A DNA stretch of 64,000 nucleotides from Marivivens donghaensis (GCF_030410045.1 NZ_JAUFRA010000004.1:124001-188000); one strand, 5' to 3'. Shown: positions 53,411-62,710, counted from the stretch's first letter. Numbers and translations are program-made. Notes: generated from the sequence alone by a model not told the origin.

Positions 53411-53529
53411 GCGTTAACACTCTAACGCCTTGTTCAGTATGCATTTGTATACTTTATAACCATCGCTTGTGAAATAAAATTGCTTTGGGTATGCGGTTCT
53501 GGATGAGGAAATTTTAAGGGGGATTGTCC
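53411..53529 (+). promoter_or_regulatory. Upstream region of pntAB
   Basis: GCGTTA (53411-53416) and TAACGC (53423-53428) form a perfect hairpin directly after the preceding stop. AGTAT (53436-53440) and ATACT (53449-53453) form a small dyad just before TATAAC (53455-53460), a -10-like hexamer. AAGGGGGA precedes the GTG start of pntA. A promoter for pntAB is likely here; details are uncertain. Confidence 0.4.
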
Positions 53530-55101
53530 GTGAAAATCGGCGCACCTAAAGAGATACTCGAGGGCGAAAACAGGGTCGCTATGACTCCTGCTTCGGCTAA
53601 GGATCTACAGAAGCTAGGTTACGAGTGCGTAATCGAATCCGGTGCTGGCGCAAATGCTGGCTTTTCCGACGAGATGTACAAAGAGGCTGGCGTTGAAGTG
53701 GTGAAAACCGCTGCGGCGCTGTTCAAAGCTGTCGACATCGTTGCAAAGGTCCGCATTCCGACCGACGCAGAGATCAAGCGTCTGTCCAAAGGCCAGACCA
53801 TGATCACCTTCTTTAACCCTGGTGCAAACGAAGAGGGCCTGAAACTGGCTGCTTCGAAAGGCGCTAGCGTTATTGCGATGGAAATGGTTCCGCGTATTTC
53901 GCGCGCTCAGAAGATGGACGCGCTGTCGTCGATGGCGAACATCGCGGGCTACCGTGCGGTTATCGAAGCGGGTAACAACTTCGGTCGTTTCTTTACGGGT
54001 CAGATCACCGCTGCTGGTAAAGTTCCCCCTGCGAAAGTTCTGGTTGTTGGCGCTGGTGTGGCTGGTCTGGCTGCAATCGGTACCTCGACCTCTCTGGGTG
54101 CAATCACCTACGCATTCGACGTTCGTCCCGAAGTGGCCGAGCAGGTTGAATCGATGGGCGCAGAGTTTGTGTACCTCGATTTCGAAGAAGAACAGCAAGA
54201 CGGCGCCGCAACAGGCGGTTACGCATCGGTTTCTTCGCCTGAATTCCGTGAAGCTCAACTGAAGAAATTCCGCGAGCTGGCACCGGAAGTCGACATCGTG
54301 ATCACCACCGCGCTGATCCCGAACCGCGAAGCGCCAGAGCTTTGGACCGAGGACATGGTTCAGGCCATGAAACCGGGTTCGGTCATTGTTGACCTTGCTG
54401 CTGAAAAAGGCGGCAACTGCAAACTGACCGTCAAAGACGAAAAGATCGTGACCCCGAACGGTGTGACCATCATCGGCTACACTGACTTCCCGTCGCGTAT
54501 GGCGGCTCAGGCATCGACCCTTTATGCGACGAACATTCGTCACATGATGACCGACCTGACCCCGAACAAAGACGGTGTCGTGGTTCACAACATGGAAGAC
54601 GACGTAATCCGTTCGTCGACCGTCACTCACGAAGGCGAGATTACATTCCCGCCGCCGCCGCTCAAGATTCAGGCGATTGCTGCGAAATCGCAGGAAAAAC
54701 CGAAAGAGCTGACACCCGAAGAAAAACGCGCTGCAGAAGTCGCCGCGTTCAAAGCACAGACCAAACAGCAGGTTACTCTGCTGGCTATCGGTGGTGCGAT
54801 CCTTCTGGCGATCGGTCTGGTTGCTCCAGCGTCGTTCATGCAGCACTTCATCGTGTTCGTTCTCTCTGTCTTCATCGGTTTCCAAGTGATTTGGAACGTG
54901 AGCCACTCGCTCCACACACCGCTGATGGCTGTGACAAACGCAATTTCGTCGATCATCATTCTGGGCGCTCTGATGCAAATCGGGTCCGGATCGTGGTTGG
55001 TGATTATCCTCGCCGCGCTCTCGGTCTTTATGGCCGGCATCAACATCTTCGGCGGCTTCCTCGTGACACGGCGCATGCTCGCCATGTTCCAGAAATCGTA
55101 A
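53530..55101 (+). CDS. pntA: NAD(P) transhydrogenase subunit alpha
   Basis: PntA with PntB uses the proton gradient to reduce NADP+ with NADH. The 523-residue protein has the NAD(H)-binding domain I (MKIGAPKEILEGENRVAMTP, VVGAGVAGLAAIGT, RMAAQASTLYATN) and, after a charged linker at about 385-405, four membrane helices to the end. This is the fused alpha form, not split into PntAA and PntAB. GTG at 53530, seven bases after AAGGGGGA, is the start; a TTG two codons earlier is less likely. Confidence 0.97.
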   Translation: MKIGAPKEILEGENRVAMTPASAKDLQKLGYECVIESGAGANAGFSDEMYKEAGVEVVKTAAALFKAVDIVAKVRIPTDAEIKRLSKGQTMITFFNPGANEEGLKLAASKGASVIAMEMVPRISRAQKMDALSSMANIAGYRAVIEAGNNFGRFFTGQITAAGKVPPAKVLVVGAGVAGLAAIGTSTSLGAITYAFDVRPEVAEQVESMGAEFVYLDFEEEQQDGAATGGYASVSSPEFREAQLKKFRELAPEVDIVITTALIPNREAPELWTEDMVQAMKPGSVIVDLAAEKGGNCKLTVKDEKIVTPNGVTIIGYTDFPSRMAAQASTLYATNIRHMMTDLTPNKDGVVVHNMEDDVIRSSTVTHEGEITFPPPPLKIQAIAAKSQEKPKELTPEEKRAAEVAAFKAQTKQQVTLLAIGGAILLAIGLVAPASFMQHFIVFVLSVFIGFQVIWNVSHSLHTPLMAVTNAISSIIILGALMQIGSGSWLVIILAALSVFMAGINIFGGFLVTRRMLAMFQKS

Positions 55102-55114
55102 GGAGTAGGGGATC

Positions 55115-56590
55115 ATGGAATTCGGATTTACTACAGCGGCCTATGTGGTCGCGGCTGTCCTCTTCATCCTGTCGCTTGGCGGTCTGTCGGGTCAGGAAAG
55201 CGCAAAACGCGCAGTATGGTATGGCATCGTCGGCATGGCGCTGGCGGTAGCAGCAACCCTCGTCGGCCCTGGCGCTGGTCTGTGGTTGCTGTCGGTCCTG
55301 CTCATCATCGGCGGTGGTCTGATCGGCTACTACGTCGCGATGAAGGTTCAGATGACAGAGATGCCGCAGCTGGTTGCTGCGATGCACTCTCTCGTTGGTC
55401 TGGCGGCTGTGTTCGTTGGCTTTATCGCACACTTCGAACTTTCGAACGTCATGGAGATCATGGGTGGCCTGTCGCCGACCCTGTCCGAAGCAGGCAAGCA
55501 GACAATGCTACATGAAATGCACCTCGGTGCATTCGCTGAACTGCTGGCGCATAAAACACCTGTTGAACAGAGCATCCTGCGTGTTGAACTGTTTCTCGGT
55601 ATCTTCATCGGTGCTGTGACCTTTACTGGTTCGGTCATCGCCTATGGCAAGCTGGCTGGCAAAGTGTCCTCGGCTGCGACCAAGCTTCCGGGCGGTCACA
55701 TGCTGAACGCTGGCGCAGCGATCATCTCGGCGCTCTGCCTTGTTTGGTACTTCAACACGGGTGGTATGCTGCCGCTGGCAATCATGACCCTCGCGGCGCT
55801 GTTCATCGGCTATCACCTGATCATGGGTATCGGTGGCGCTGACATGCCCGTCGTTGTGTCGATGCTGAACTCCTACTCGGGTTGGGCTGCGGCTGCGATC
55901 GGCTTCTCGCTCGGCAACGACCTTCTGATCGTTGTGGGTGCGCTGGTTGGTTCGTCGGGCGCAATCCTGTCCTACATCATGTGTAAAGCGATGAACCGTT
56001 CGTTCGTCAGCGTAATCCTTGGCGGGTTCGGCGGCACTGCTGGCCCAGCGATGGAAATCGAAGGCGAACAGGTTGCGATCGACGTTGATGGCGTGGCGAC
56101 GGCTTTGGAAGAAGCTGACAACATCATCATCATTCCGGGCTACGGTATGGCCGTTGCACAGGCACAGCAGTCGGTCTCTGAACTGACCAAGCGTCTGCGC
56201 GCACGTGGTAAGAACGTTCGCTTTGCGATCCACCCTGTTGCAGGCCGTCTGCCGGGTCACATGAACGTTCTCTTGGCTGAAGCGAAGGTGCCTTATGACA
56301 TCGTTCTCGAAATGGACGAGATCAACGAGGACTTCCCTGAGACCGACGTTGCGATCGTTATCGGCTCGAACGACATCGTGAACCCAGCCGCCCAAGAAGA
56401 CCCGAACAGCCCAATCGCGGGTATGCCGGTTCTGGAATGCTGGAAAGCGAAACAGGTGTTCGTATCCAAGCGTGGTCAAGGTACTGGCTACTCGGGCATC
56501 GAAAACCCGCTGTTCTACAAAGAGAACACCCGCATGTTCTACGGCGACGCGAAAAAGTCGCTCGACGAACTGCTCACCAAAATCCAGTAA
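55115..56590 (+). CDS. pntB: NAD(P) transhydrogenase subunit beta
   Basis: PntB supplies most of the proton channel and the NADP(H)-binding domain III. The 491-residue protein has eight or nine membrane segments (to about 265), then the soluble domain with IIPGYGMAVAQAQ, FAIHPVAGRLPGHMNVLLAE, DVAIVIGSNDIVNPAA and the C-terminal KRGQGTGYSGIENPLF. AAGGAG lies before the ATG, 13 bases after pntA. A terminator follows. Confidence 0.97.
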   Translation: MEFGFTTAAYVVAAVLFILSLGGLSGQESAKRAVWYGIVGMALAVAATLVGPGAGLWLLSVLLIIGGGLIGYYVAMKVQMTEMPQLVAAMHSLVGLAAVFVGFIAHFELSNVMEIMGGLSPTLSEAGKQTMLHEMHLGAFAELLAHKTPVEQSILRVELFLGIFIGAVTFTGSVIAYGKLAGKVSSAATKLPGGHMLNAGAAIISALCLVWYFNTGGMLPLAIMTLAALFIGYHLIMGIGGADMPVVVSMLNSYSGWAAAAIGFSLGNDLLIVVGALVGSSGAILSYIMCKAMNRSFVSVILGGFGGTAGPAMEIEGEQVAIDVDGVATALEEADNIIIIPGYGMAVAQAQQSVSELTKRLRARGKNVRFAIHPVAGRLPGHMNVLLAEAKVPYDIVLEMDEINEDFPETDVAIVIGSNDIVNPAAQEDPNSPIAGMPVLECWKAKQVFVSKRGQGTGYSGIENPLFYKENTRMFYGDAKKSLDELLTKIQ

Positions 56591-56610
56591 CTTTCACAGT
56601 TACGCACAGA

Positions 56611-56640
56611 AAGCCTCGCAGAAATGCGGGGCTTTTTTCG
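56611..56640 (+). terminator. Terminator after pntB
   Basis: AGCCTCGCA (56612-56620) pairs with TGCGGGGCT (56625-56633, one T-G pair) with a GAAA loop and is followed by five more T. It ends the pntAB operon. Confidence 0.85.
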
Positions 56641-56684
56641 TTCCGCCTTGTGGTATGGTACTTGTGCGAACAGGGAGGAAACCA

Positions 56685-57275
56685 ATGGACCGCAGAACTT
56701 TTGTGGCCAGCGTAGCGGCATCTTTTGCTGCGGCCCCTGCGTTGGCTGAATTGGTGCTGAGGGATGATGGGCTGCACGATCAGCCGTTCTTTCTCGATAG
56801 TTTTTTAGAGCTCGCCTATGACCATGAAGAGGCCGCTGCGAACGGGCGTGGGTTATTGGTCATCTTTGAACAAAGGGGCTGCCCGTATTGCCGCGAATTG
56901 CATGCGGTGAATTTTCAACGTCCTGAAATCACCGACTACATGAGCCAGAACTTTGATGTGGTTCAGTTGGATATGTGGGGGTCGCGTGCCGTTCTGGACT
57001 TTGACGGCGAAGAAATCGAAGAGCGTGAGCTTGCGCAAAAATGGGGTGTAAATTTCACGCCCACTCAGGTGTTTTTCCCTGCCGCGCGTGTCGGGGCAAC
57101 GGATCTACGCAGTGCCGAAGCGTTCCGGCTTCCGGGCTATTTCAAACCGTTCCACCATCTCTCTGCCCTCGAATATGTTGCCGAAGGACAGTATGAGGTC
57201 CAGCCGTTCCAGCGATACCTTCAGGACAAATTCGCAGCCCTTGCAGAGCAGGGGATCGATCCTGACGTTTGGTGA
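56685..57275 (+). CDS. Periplasmic thioredoxin-fold protein (SoxW-like)
   Basis: A 196-residue protein with a signal peptide (RRTFVASVAASFAAAPALA, cleavage near 21; the RR suggests possible Tat use) and a thioredoxin fold with the redox motif CPYC at 66-69 in FEQRGCPYCRELHAVNF, then GVNFTPTQVFFP containing the cis-proline. It resembles SoxW/thioredoxin-like reductants that keep periplasmic thiols reduced. GGGAGG precedes the ATG. No sox genes are nearby, so partners are unknown. Confidence 0.87.
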   Translation: MDRRTFVASVAASFAAAPALAELVLRDDGLHDQPFFLDSFLELAYDHEEAAANGRGLLVIFEQRGCPYCRELHAVNFQRPEITDYMSQNFDVVQLDMWGSRAVLDFDGEEIEERELAQKWGVNFTPTQVFFPAARVGATDLRSAEAFRLPGYFKPFHHLSALEYVAEGQYEVQPFQRYLQDKFAALAEQGIDPDVW

Positions 57276-57872
57276 TTAGAAACGGCGTTTGAACGGACGG
57301 CGGATGACTTTGGGCGCGGGGGCGGGAACGTCGATTTCGCGCCATTCGCCCAGACCCAGCCCCTCGACGGTCCAGTCTGCAATTTGCCACCGAACCAGCC
57401 GCAGGGTTGGGAACCCAACTGCCGCAGTCATACGGCGTACCTGACGGTTACGCCCTTCGGTGATGGTAATTTCTATCCATGTATCAGGCACCGTCTTGCG
57501 GAACCGCACGGGTGGGTCACGTTCCCACAGGGCAGGGGCGTCGATCACACGCGCCTTGGCTGGACGACAGGGGCCGTCGTTGAGCGTCACGCCATCACGC
57601 AGTGGCTGAAGGTCCGCGTCGGTCGCGGCCCCCTCGACGAGCGCGAGGTAGGTTTTCGGCTCTTTATACATTGGATTGCTGATTGCGGCTTGCAGCGGGC
57701 CGTTGTCGGTCAACAATAGCAGCCCCTCGCTATCCCGATCCAGACGCCCTGCAGGGTAGACGCCAGAGGGTAATCCGAACTCTGACAAGGTGCGGCGCGG
57801 GGTGGGGTTCTTTGCGTCCGTGAACTGGGTCAGAACGTCAAAGGGTTTGTTAAAGAGGATCAGTCTAGCCAT
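57276..57872 (-). CDS. rluE: 23S rRNA pseudouridine synthase, RsuA/RluE family
   Basis: A 198-residue pseudouridine synthase with the catalytic aspartate in AGRLDRDSEGLLLLT (Asp45), KTYLALVEG, and ITEGRNRQVRRMTAAVG. It starts with the short RluE-type N-terminus and lacks an S4 domain, which fits RluE (23S U2457) better than RsuA or RluB. The C-terminus is very basic. It converges with the thioredoxin gene without a gap. Confidence 0.85.
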   Translation of the reverse strand: MARLILFNKPFDVLTQFTDAKNPTPRRTLSEFGLPSGVYPAGRLDRDSEGLLLLTDNGPLQAAISNPMYKEPKTYLALVEGAATDADLQPLRDGVTLNDGPCRPAKARVIDAPALWERDPPVRFRKTVPDTWIEITITEGRNRQVRRMTAAVGFPTLRLVRWQIADWTVEGLGLGEWREIDVPAPAPKVIRRPFKRRF

Positions 57873-58174
57873 GCTGTTGTCTTACCCTTGAATCCCTATC
57901 AGCGCCATTCATTGATTTGATCAAATCCACCCCGATGAAGCCCTTGAAAATAAGGGATTTGATCAAAAGACCGCCGATGCAAAAATTATTTTGCCCTCAT
58001 GCAAATTTTCTCTTGAAACGACTCTGCGTTTGCATCACATGCCCGCTCACACAGACGCCAACGCACGCGCCTCTGGCCTCGGGCACATACCCGAGTGTTA
58101 TGCAGCGACGGTAACGTCTCACTGGAAAACTGGTCGGGACCATTCTGGGACCGGGTCTTTTGGAGAGATGACCG
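57873..58174 (+). other. Leader region of the ornithine decarboxylase gene
   Basis: The 302 bases hold the repeated operator-like motif, a 45-codon frame (57977-58114) starting MQKLFCPHANF, and several hairpins. The hairpins include ATGCAAA/TTTGCAT (57999-58005 with 58029-58035), and CTCGGG/CCCGAG (58078-58083 with 58090-58095). GGGACC is repeated at 58137 and 58148. Ornithine decarboxylase genes in Alphaproteobacteria are known to carry a structured leader (Rfam speF element); whether this region matches it needs a covariance-model search. Confidence 0.4.
57914..57967. promoter_or_regulatory. Repeated TTTGATCAAA palindrome, candidate operator pair
   Basis: GATTTGATCAAATC (57914-57927) is a perfect 14-bp palindrome. 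The 12-base core GATTTGATCAAA recurs at 57956-57967, exactly 42 bases (four helical turns) further on. Both sit in the divergent region between rluE and the decarboxylase gene. The arrangement suits cooperative binding of a dimeric regulator, whose identity is unknown. Confidence 0.5.
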
Positions 58175-59347
58175 ATGACTGCACAATTTGCCGGGGCGGC
58201 TGACGCCACCCGTGTTTTTGATCCTTCCCGCCTTGATGCTTATGTCGCTGCGAATGATTTTGATCGCCCGACTCTCGTGATCGACGTTGATCGCGTTGAA
58301 GAGCAGTATAACGCTCTCAAAGCTGGCCTTGGCCGCGCTGACATTCACTATGCCGTCAAAGCAAACCCTGCGCTGGATGTTATCCACCGTCTGGTCCAAA
58401 AGGGCTCGCATTTTGACGCGGCATCGCGTGCAGAGATCGAAATCTGCCTGTCCCAAGGTGCACGCCCCGAAACGATTTCGTTTGGCAACACCATCAAACG
58501 TCCGTCGGACATCGCGTGGGCATTTGAATCGGGCATCACCCTCTTTGCGGCAGACGCAGAGGAAGAGCTGGAAAAGATCGCAGAGTTTGCTCCGAACTCG
58601 AACGTCTATATCCGCCTGATCGTTGAAGTGTCTCAGGCCGACTGGCCGCTGACCCGTAAATTCGGCTGCGACGGCGATACGGCTGTGCGTCTTTTGGACT
58701 ATGCGAAATCGCTGGGCCTGAACCCTGTTGGGTTCTCGTTCCACGTGGGGTCTCAAACCCGCGAAGCTGCGATGTGGGGGCCTTCCCTCGATGCGCTTGC
58801 GCAGATCTGGCACGCTGCAAAAGACGCAGGCCACGACCTGACCCTTCTCAACATCGGTGGTGGCTTCCCTGCGTTCTACAACGAACCGATCCAAGCCCCG
58901 ACCGACTATGCTGCGGCTGTTATGGCTATGGTCGAAGAGAAATTCGGTCACGTTGAAACCATCATGGCAGAGCCTGGTCGTGGTATGGTGGCTGAGGCTG
59001 GCGTGATTGTCGCTGAAGCCCTGCTGGTGAGCCGCAAATCCGACCGTGACGTGCACCGCTGGGTCTACCTGTCGATTGGCCGTTTCTCGGGTCTTGCTGA
59101 AACCGAAGGCGAAGCGATCCGCTACCGCTTTGAAACCGCACGTGACGACGATCCGATGGGGCCGTGCATCATGGCTGGTCCGTCTTGCGACTCTGCTGAC
59201 GTGCTCTATGAAAAGCGTCCGATGCCGCTGCCGATGACCCTGCGGGCTGGTGATCGCGTTCTGATCCGCAATACAGGGGCCTACACTTCGACCTATTCGT
59301 CGGTCTGCTTTAACGGCTTCCCTCCGCTCGAAGTGGTTTGCATCTAA
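58175..59347 (+). CDS. odc: Ornithine decarboxylase-type PLP enzyme (fold type III)
   Basis: A 390-residue alanine-racemase-fold decarboxylase that makes putrescine from ornithine (some members also take lysine). The PLP lysine is Lys62 in YAVKANP, FHVGSQT and GGGFPAFY bind the cofactor phosphate, EPGRGMVAEAG follows, and CDSADVLYEK near 338-347 carries the Cys-Asp pair acting across the dimer interface. GGAGAG seven bases before the ATG is a good site. A strong hairpin follows the gene. Confidence 0.93.
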   Translation: MTAQFAGAADATRVFDPSRLDAYVAANDFDRPTLVIDVDRVEEQYNALKAGLGRADIHYAVKANPALDVIHRLVQKGSHFDAASRAEIEICLSQGARPETISFGNTIKRPSDIAWAFESGITLFAADAEEELEKIAEFAPNSNVYIRLIVEVSQADWPLTRKFGCDGDTAVRLLDYAKSLGLNPVGFSFHVGSQTREAAMWGPSLDALAQIWHAAKDAGHDLTLLNIGGGFPAFYNEPIQAPTDYAAAVMAMVEEKFGHVETIMAEPGRGMVAEAGVIVAEALLVSRKSDRDVHRWVYLSIGRFSGLAETEGEAIRYRFETARDDDPMGPCIMAGPSCDSADVLYEKRPMPLPMTLRAGDRVLIRNTGAYTSTYSSVCFNGFPPLEVVCI

Positions 59348-59359
59348 CCATAAAATTGA

Positions 59360-59396
59360 CTTAGCGGCACACAGTATACCAATGTGTGCCGCTAAG
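59360..59396 (+). terminator. Hairpin terminator after the decarboxylase gene
   Basis: A perfect 13-bp inverted repeat (59360-59372 with 59384-59396), with an 11-base loop, lies 12 bases after the stop and is followed by T-rich sequence including TATTTTTTTA. It is a convincing terminator. Confidence 0.8.
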
Positions 59397-59470
59397 TATT
59401 TGTATTTAAGTATTTTTTTACTTGATATGTGATGATTGCTGGCTAGGCTGCGCGCTTATACTCTAAGGCT

Positions 59471-60766
59471 ATGCAGATTATGACCGCGACATTCGAAGAT
59501 CACCCCCTCCGCTACGCATTGGCAAATGAACTCCATGCGCGTCCTTTCCCTGTGATTAAGGCGCCGGGGCGGGCTGCGTATTTGGCGCTCAAGCCTGCAC
59601 AGAACGCCGTTGGCCGTGACCGCGAGGCGGACCGTGCCCACCTGATCGCGCTCCTTGACCGATTTGGGGCCTCTCATCCGCAACCGGATGCGACCCATTA
59701 TTTCGGGCAGATCGGGCGGCACTGGCTCAAATGGGAAAGCCATACAGAGTTTGTGACTTACACCATTCTTGGCGATGGGGTGGCGGACCGTCCCTATGAC
59801 GCGGCGACCTTTGGGCTGTTCCCAACGGATTGGCTCGAATCCGCACCGGGGACGCGTATGACCTCTGCCCTGATCCGTATTGAGCCGATGCCGTCGGATG
59901 AGGATATCATCAAACGTATCGACGATTGGTTCGTGCCAGAGAGCCTCGCTGTCAGTCGTATGTTGGATGGTGAGCTGATTGTTGCGGGTGATTTCAGGAT
60001 CGATTCCGCGGGTCATATGCGCTTTGCCATCTTCGCGGCCGAGGCGTGCGGGGAGCGTCGGATTGGTCGTGTCGTTCAGCGCCTCTGCGAGGTTGAGACC
60101 TATAAAACCATGTCCATGCTAGGCCTCGCGAGGGCGCGGTCCATCGGACCTGAATTGGGTAAACTAGAACAAAAGCTCACCGCGCTTGTTACGGGGATGA
60201 GCAATCCAGAGGTTGATGCCGCGGACACGCTACAATCGCTCTTAGATGTATCGGCAGGGCTAGAGCAGTTGATCGCGCAAACCTCGTTCCGCTTTGGTGC
60301 GACAGGGGCCTATGAGACCATCGTGAACCAGCGGATTAGCATCATGCGCGAGGAACGCTTTGGTGGGCGTCAGACCTTTGGTGAGTTCATGATGCGCCGC
60401 TTTGATCCCGCGATGCGCACGGTGAAATCGACTGAAAAGCGCCTGAATGATCTGTCCGAACGGGCAATCCGCGCGGGCGATCTATTGCGGACGCGGGTCG
60501 ATGTGGAACGGTCCGCCCAGAACCAAGCGCTGCTCACCAGCATGGATCAACGCTCTGACCTGCAACTCAGGCTTCAGCGCACGGTCGAAGGTCTGTCTGT
60601 CGTGGCGATCAGCTACTACGCGCTGAACCTTGTTCTCTATGTTTTGGCGCCAGTCGAAAAACTGTTCCACATTGAGAAATACTGGCTCTACGCGACAGTG
60701 ACGCCGACGGTTGTGATTGCGGTTTGGCTGATCCTTCGCCGTATCCAGAAATCCATGCACCACTAA
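59471..60766 (+). CDS. DUF3422 family membrane-anchored protein
   Basis: A 431-residue protein matching DUF3422: it begins DHPLRYALANELHARPFP, a conserved opening of the family, has a central soluble domain, a helical region with SFRFGATGAYETIVNQRI and a predicted coiled coil (about 330-375), and two C-terminal membrane segments (about 375-393 and 405-425). Function unknown. An in-frame ATG at 59480 is an alternative start. It converges with the ABC permease gene. Confidence 0.87.
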   Translation: MQIMTATFEDHPLRYALANELHARPFPVIKAPGRAAYLALKPAQNAVGRDREADRAHLIALLDRFGASHPQPDATHYFGQIGRHWLKWESHTEFVTYTILGDGVADRPYDAATFGLFPTDWLESAPGTRMTSALIRIEPMPSDEDIIKRIDDWFVPESLAVSRMLDGELIVAGDFRIDSAGHMRFAIFAAEACGERRIGRVVQRLCEVETYKTMSMLGLARARSIGPELGKLEQKLTALVTGMSNPEVDAADTLQSLLDVSAGLEQLIAQTSFRFGATGAYETIVNQRISIMREERFGGRQTFGEFMMRRFDPAMRTVKSTEKRLNDLSERAIRAGDLLRTRVDVERSAQNQALLTSMDQRSDLQLRLQRTVEGLSVVAISYYALNLVLYVLAPVEKLFHIEKYWLYATVTPTVVIAVWLILRRIQKSMHH

Positions 60767-60777
60767 GGGCGGGGGGC

Positions 60778-61710
60778 TTAGCGCCCCCTGATCCGTGGGT
60801 CGAGCGCGTCGCGCAGGCCGTCCCCGATGTAGTTCACCGCCAGAACGGTCAGCGAAATCGCGAGGCCCGGCCAGATGACGCGTTCGGGGAAGCTCTCCAT
60901 CCGGTCTACGCTGTCAAAGAGCAGTTTGCCCCATGTCGGGAAATCCGACGGGAAGCCAAGGCCGAGGAACGACAGCGCGCTTTCGGTGATGATCGCAGTG
61001 GCGAGGCCGAGCGTAGCCGAGACCATGATCGGTGACAGTACGTTGGGCAGCAGGTGGCGCGTGATGATCCTGCGCGACGGTGCACCGATGGATCGTGCCG
61101 CCAGCACATATTCCCGTTCCTTGATCGTCAGCACATCGCCACGCACGATCCGCGCGGTGTTCATCCATGATGTGATCCCGATCCCCGTTACGATCAGCAG
61201 GAAGATACCCAACTCAGGCCCAAAGGCTGCCCGCAAGGCGTCGCGGAACAAGAGCATCATGACGAGGAGGAGTGGGAGGAGCGGCAACGACAGAACCAGA
61301 TCGGTAAAGCGCATCAGCGGGCCGTCCAGCCGTTTGAAATAGCCAGCAAGAACGCCAACCAAGGTGCCGATGATCAGCGACAGCAACATCGCCGTCCAAC
61401 CCACCGCAAGCGAGATCCGCCCGCCATACATCAGGTTTGCCAGCACATCGCGGCCAAGGTTGTCGGACCCCAGCGGGTGGTTCCATCCCCATTTTTCGCC
61501 GAACAACATGCCGATGTAGAAGGGGCGCATGTTCTTGTTTCGAATGTCAGACTTGGTCGGGTCGAGATCCCAAAGGTAGGGGCCGACAATAACAAAGAGC
61601 GTGATGAAAATCAGAAAGCCGAGGCCAATCATCGCTCCGCGGTGTTGGCGGAACTGGTCCCAGATTTCCCGTGCCTGCGATGGTGTTTTCACGAGGGTTG
61701 CGTCAGTCAT
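60778..61710 (-). CDS. Peptide-type ABC transporter permease (DppC/OppC-like)
   Basis: A 310-residue permease of the DppC/OppC group: an N-terminal OppC_N segment with a membrane helix (MIGLGFLIFITLFVIVGPYLW), a periplasmic loop, then five membrane helices with the EAA-type loop around GAPSRRIITRHLLPN. It ends NYIGDGLRDALDPRIRGR, typical for the group. The ATG at 61710 overlaps the end of the upstream permease gene by eight bases. Substrate is likely peptides or related oligomers. ATPase genes are not seen downstream. Confidence 0.92.
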   Translation of the reverse strand: MTDATLVKTPSQAREIWDQFRQHRGAMIGLGFLIFITLFVIVGPYLWDLDPTKSDIRNKNMRPFYIGMLFGEKWGWNHPLGSDNLGRDVLANLMYGGRISLAVGWTAMLLSLIIGTLVGVLAGYFKRLDGPLMRFTDLVLSLPLLPLLLVMMLLFRDALRAAFGPELGIFLLIVTGIGITSWMNTARIVRGDVLTIKEREYVLAARSIGAPSRRIITRHLLPNVLSPIMVSATLGLATAIITESALSFLGLGFPSDFPTWGKLLFDSVDRMESFPERVIWPGLAISLTVLAVNYIGDGLRDALDPRIRGR

Positions 61711-62710
61711 AGCGGATCCTCGGGTCGAGCAGGCCGTAGAGGACATCTGCAATCAAGTTAAAGAGAACGATCAACACGGCAAAGATAAAGGTCAGGGTCA
61801 TGACCATCGGAATGTCGTTGCCTTGAACGGCGAGGATCAAAAGTTGCCCCAGCCCATTCACCTTGAACACTTGTTCGGTGATAATCGCACCGCCAAAGAC
61901 TTGGGGGACACCGAGTGCGATAACGGTCACCACGGGGATCATCGAATTGCGCAGCACGTGACGCAGGACGACGACCTTTTCGTGCATTCCTTTGGCGCGG
62001 GCGGTGCGGACGTAATCTTGGCCCAAGTTGTCGAGCATAGAAGCCCGCATGAAGCGGCTGATTTGGGCCGCGTTATAAAGCGCGAGCACAAACACAGGCA
62101 TCGCCATCTGTTTGATTTGCTGGCCGAGCGTGGCCCAGCTATCGACGACCAAGGTCGTGTCGTAGATCGACGGGAACCAGCCGAGGTTCACGGAAAAGAT
62201 CACGATCAGAAGGACGCCTGTAAAGAAGGTCGGGACAGAGAACCCAACCATCGAAATAAACGTGCCGATCTGGTCGAACCATGAATACTGATAGTAAGCC
62301 GACGCGATCCCAATGGGCAGCGCAATCAAGACGCCAACCACATAGGACATACCCACCACCCAGAGGGTCTGGGGGATCCGTTCGGCAATAATGTCAAAGA
62401 CGGGGCTTTTCGATTGGAACGAAATGATCCGCTGCGCACCTTCGGCAAAGTCGGTGCCAAAGAGGCCATCAATCCAATACTGCGGCTCGACCACAAAGAA
62501 CTGATAGAGCCAGAGATAAAACCGCACCCACCAAGGCTGATCGAGGCCCAAAGCTTCGCGCATGCGTTCTTTGACTTCGGGCGGGATCGACATTGGCATT
62601 TGTGCCATCGGATCGCCGGGGGAAAGCTCAAGAAGCAAGAAAATCACCAACGCAATAAAGAGAAGCGTCGGGATGGCCAGCAGAAGCCGTCGGATCGTGT
62701 AAGTCAGCAT
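61703..62710 (-). CDS. Peptide-type ABC transporter permease (DppB/OppB-like)
   Basis: A 335-residue permease starting MLTYTIRRLLLAIPTLLFIA, the usual DppB/OppB opening, with six membrane helices. The EAA-type loop is visible as YVRTARAKGMHEKVVVLRHVLRN, and it ends IADVLYGLLDPRIRYD. It partners the permease downstream and takes substrate from the binding protein encoded upstream. The periplasmic loop after helix 1 is rather long (about 80 residues). Confidence 0.93.
   Translation of the reverse strand: MLTYTIRRLLLAIPTLLFIALVIFLLLELSPGDPMAQMPMSIPPEVKERMREALGLDQPWWVRFYLWLYQFFVVEPQYWIDGLFGTDFAEGAQRIISFQSKSPVFDIIAERIPQTLWVVGMSYVVGVLIALPIGIASAYYQYSWFDQIGTFISMVGFSVPTFFTGVLLIVIFSVNLGWFPSIYDTTLVVDSWATLGQQIKQMAMPVFVLALYNAAQISRFMRASMLDNLGQDYVRTARAKGMHEKVVVLRHVLRNSMIPVVTVIALGVPQVFGGAIITEQVFKVNGLGQLLILAVQGNDIPMVMTLTFIFAVLIVLFNLIADVLYGLLDPRIRYD

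Noticed and set aside
57986..59056. 356-codon minus-strand frame over the decarboxylase gene
   Set aside because: Antisense shadow; the plus-strand gene has full family motifs and a good ribosome binding site.
60768..60800. GC-rich inverted repeat between the DUF3422 and permease genes as a bidirectional terminator
   Set aside because: The stem is only about five base pairs and includes the permease stop codon, with no T-run on either side; too weak to annotate.
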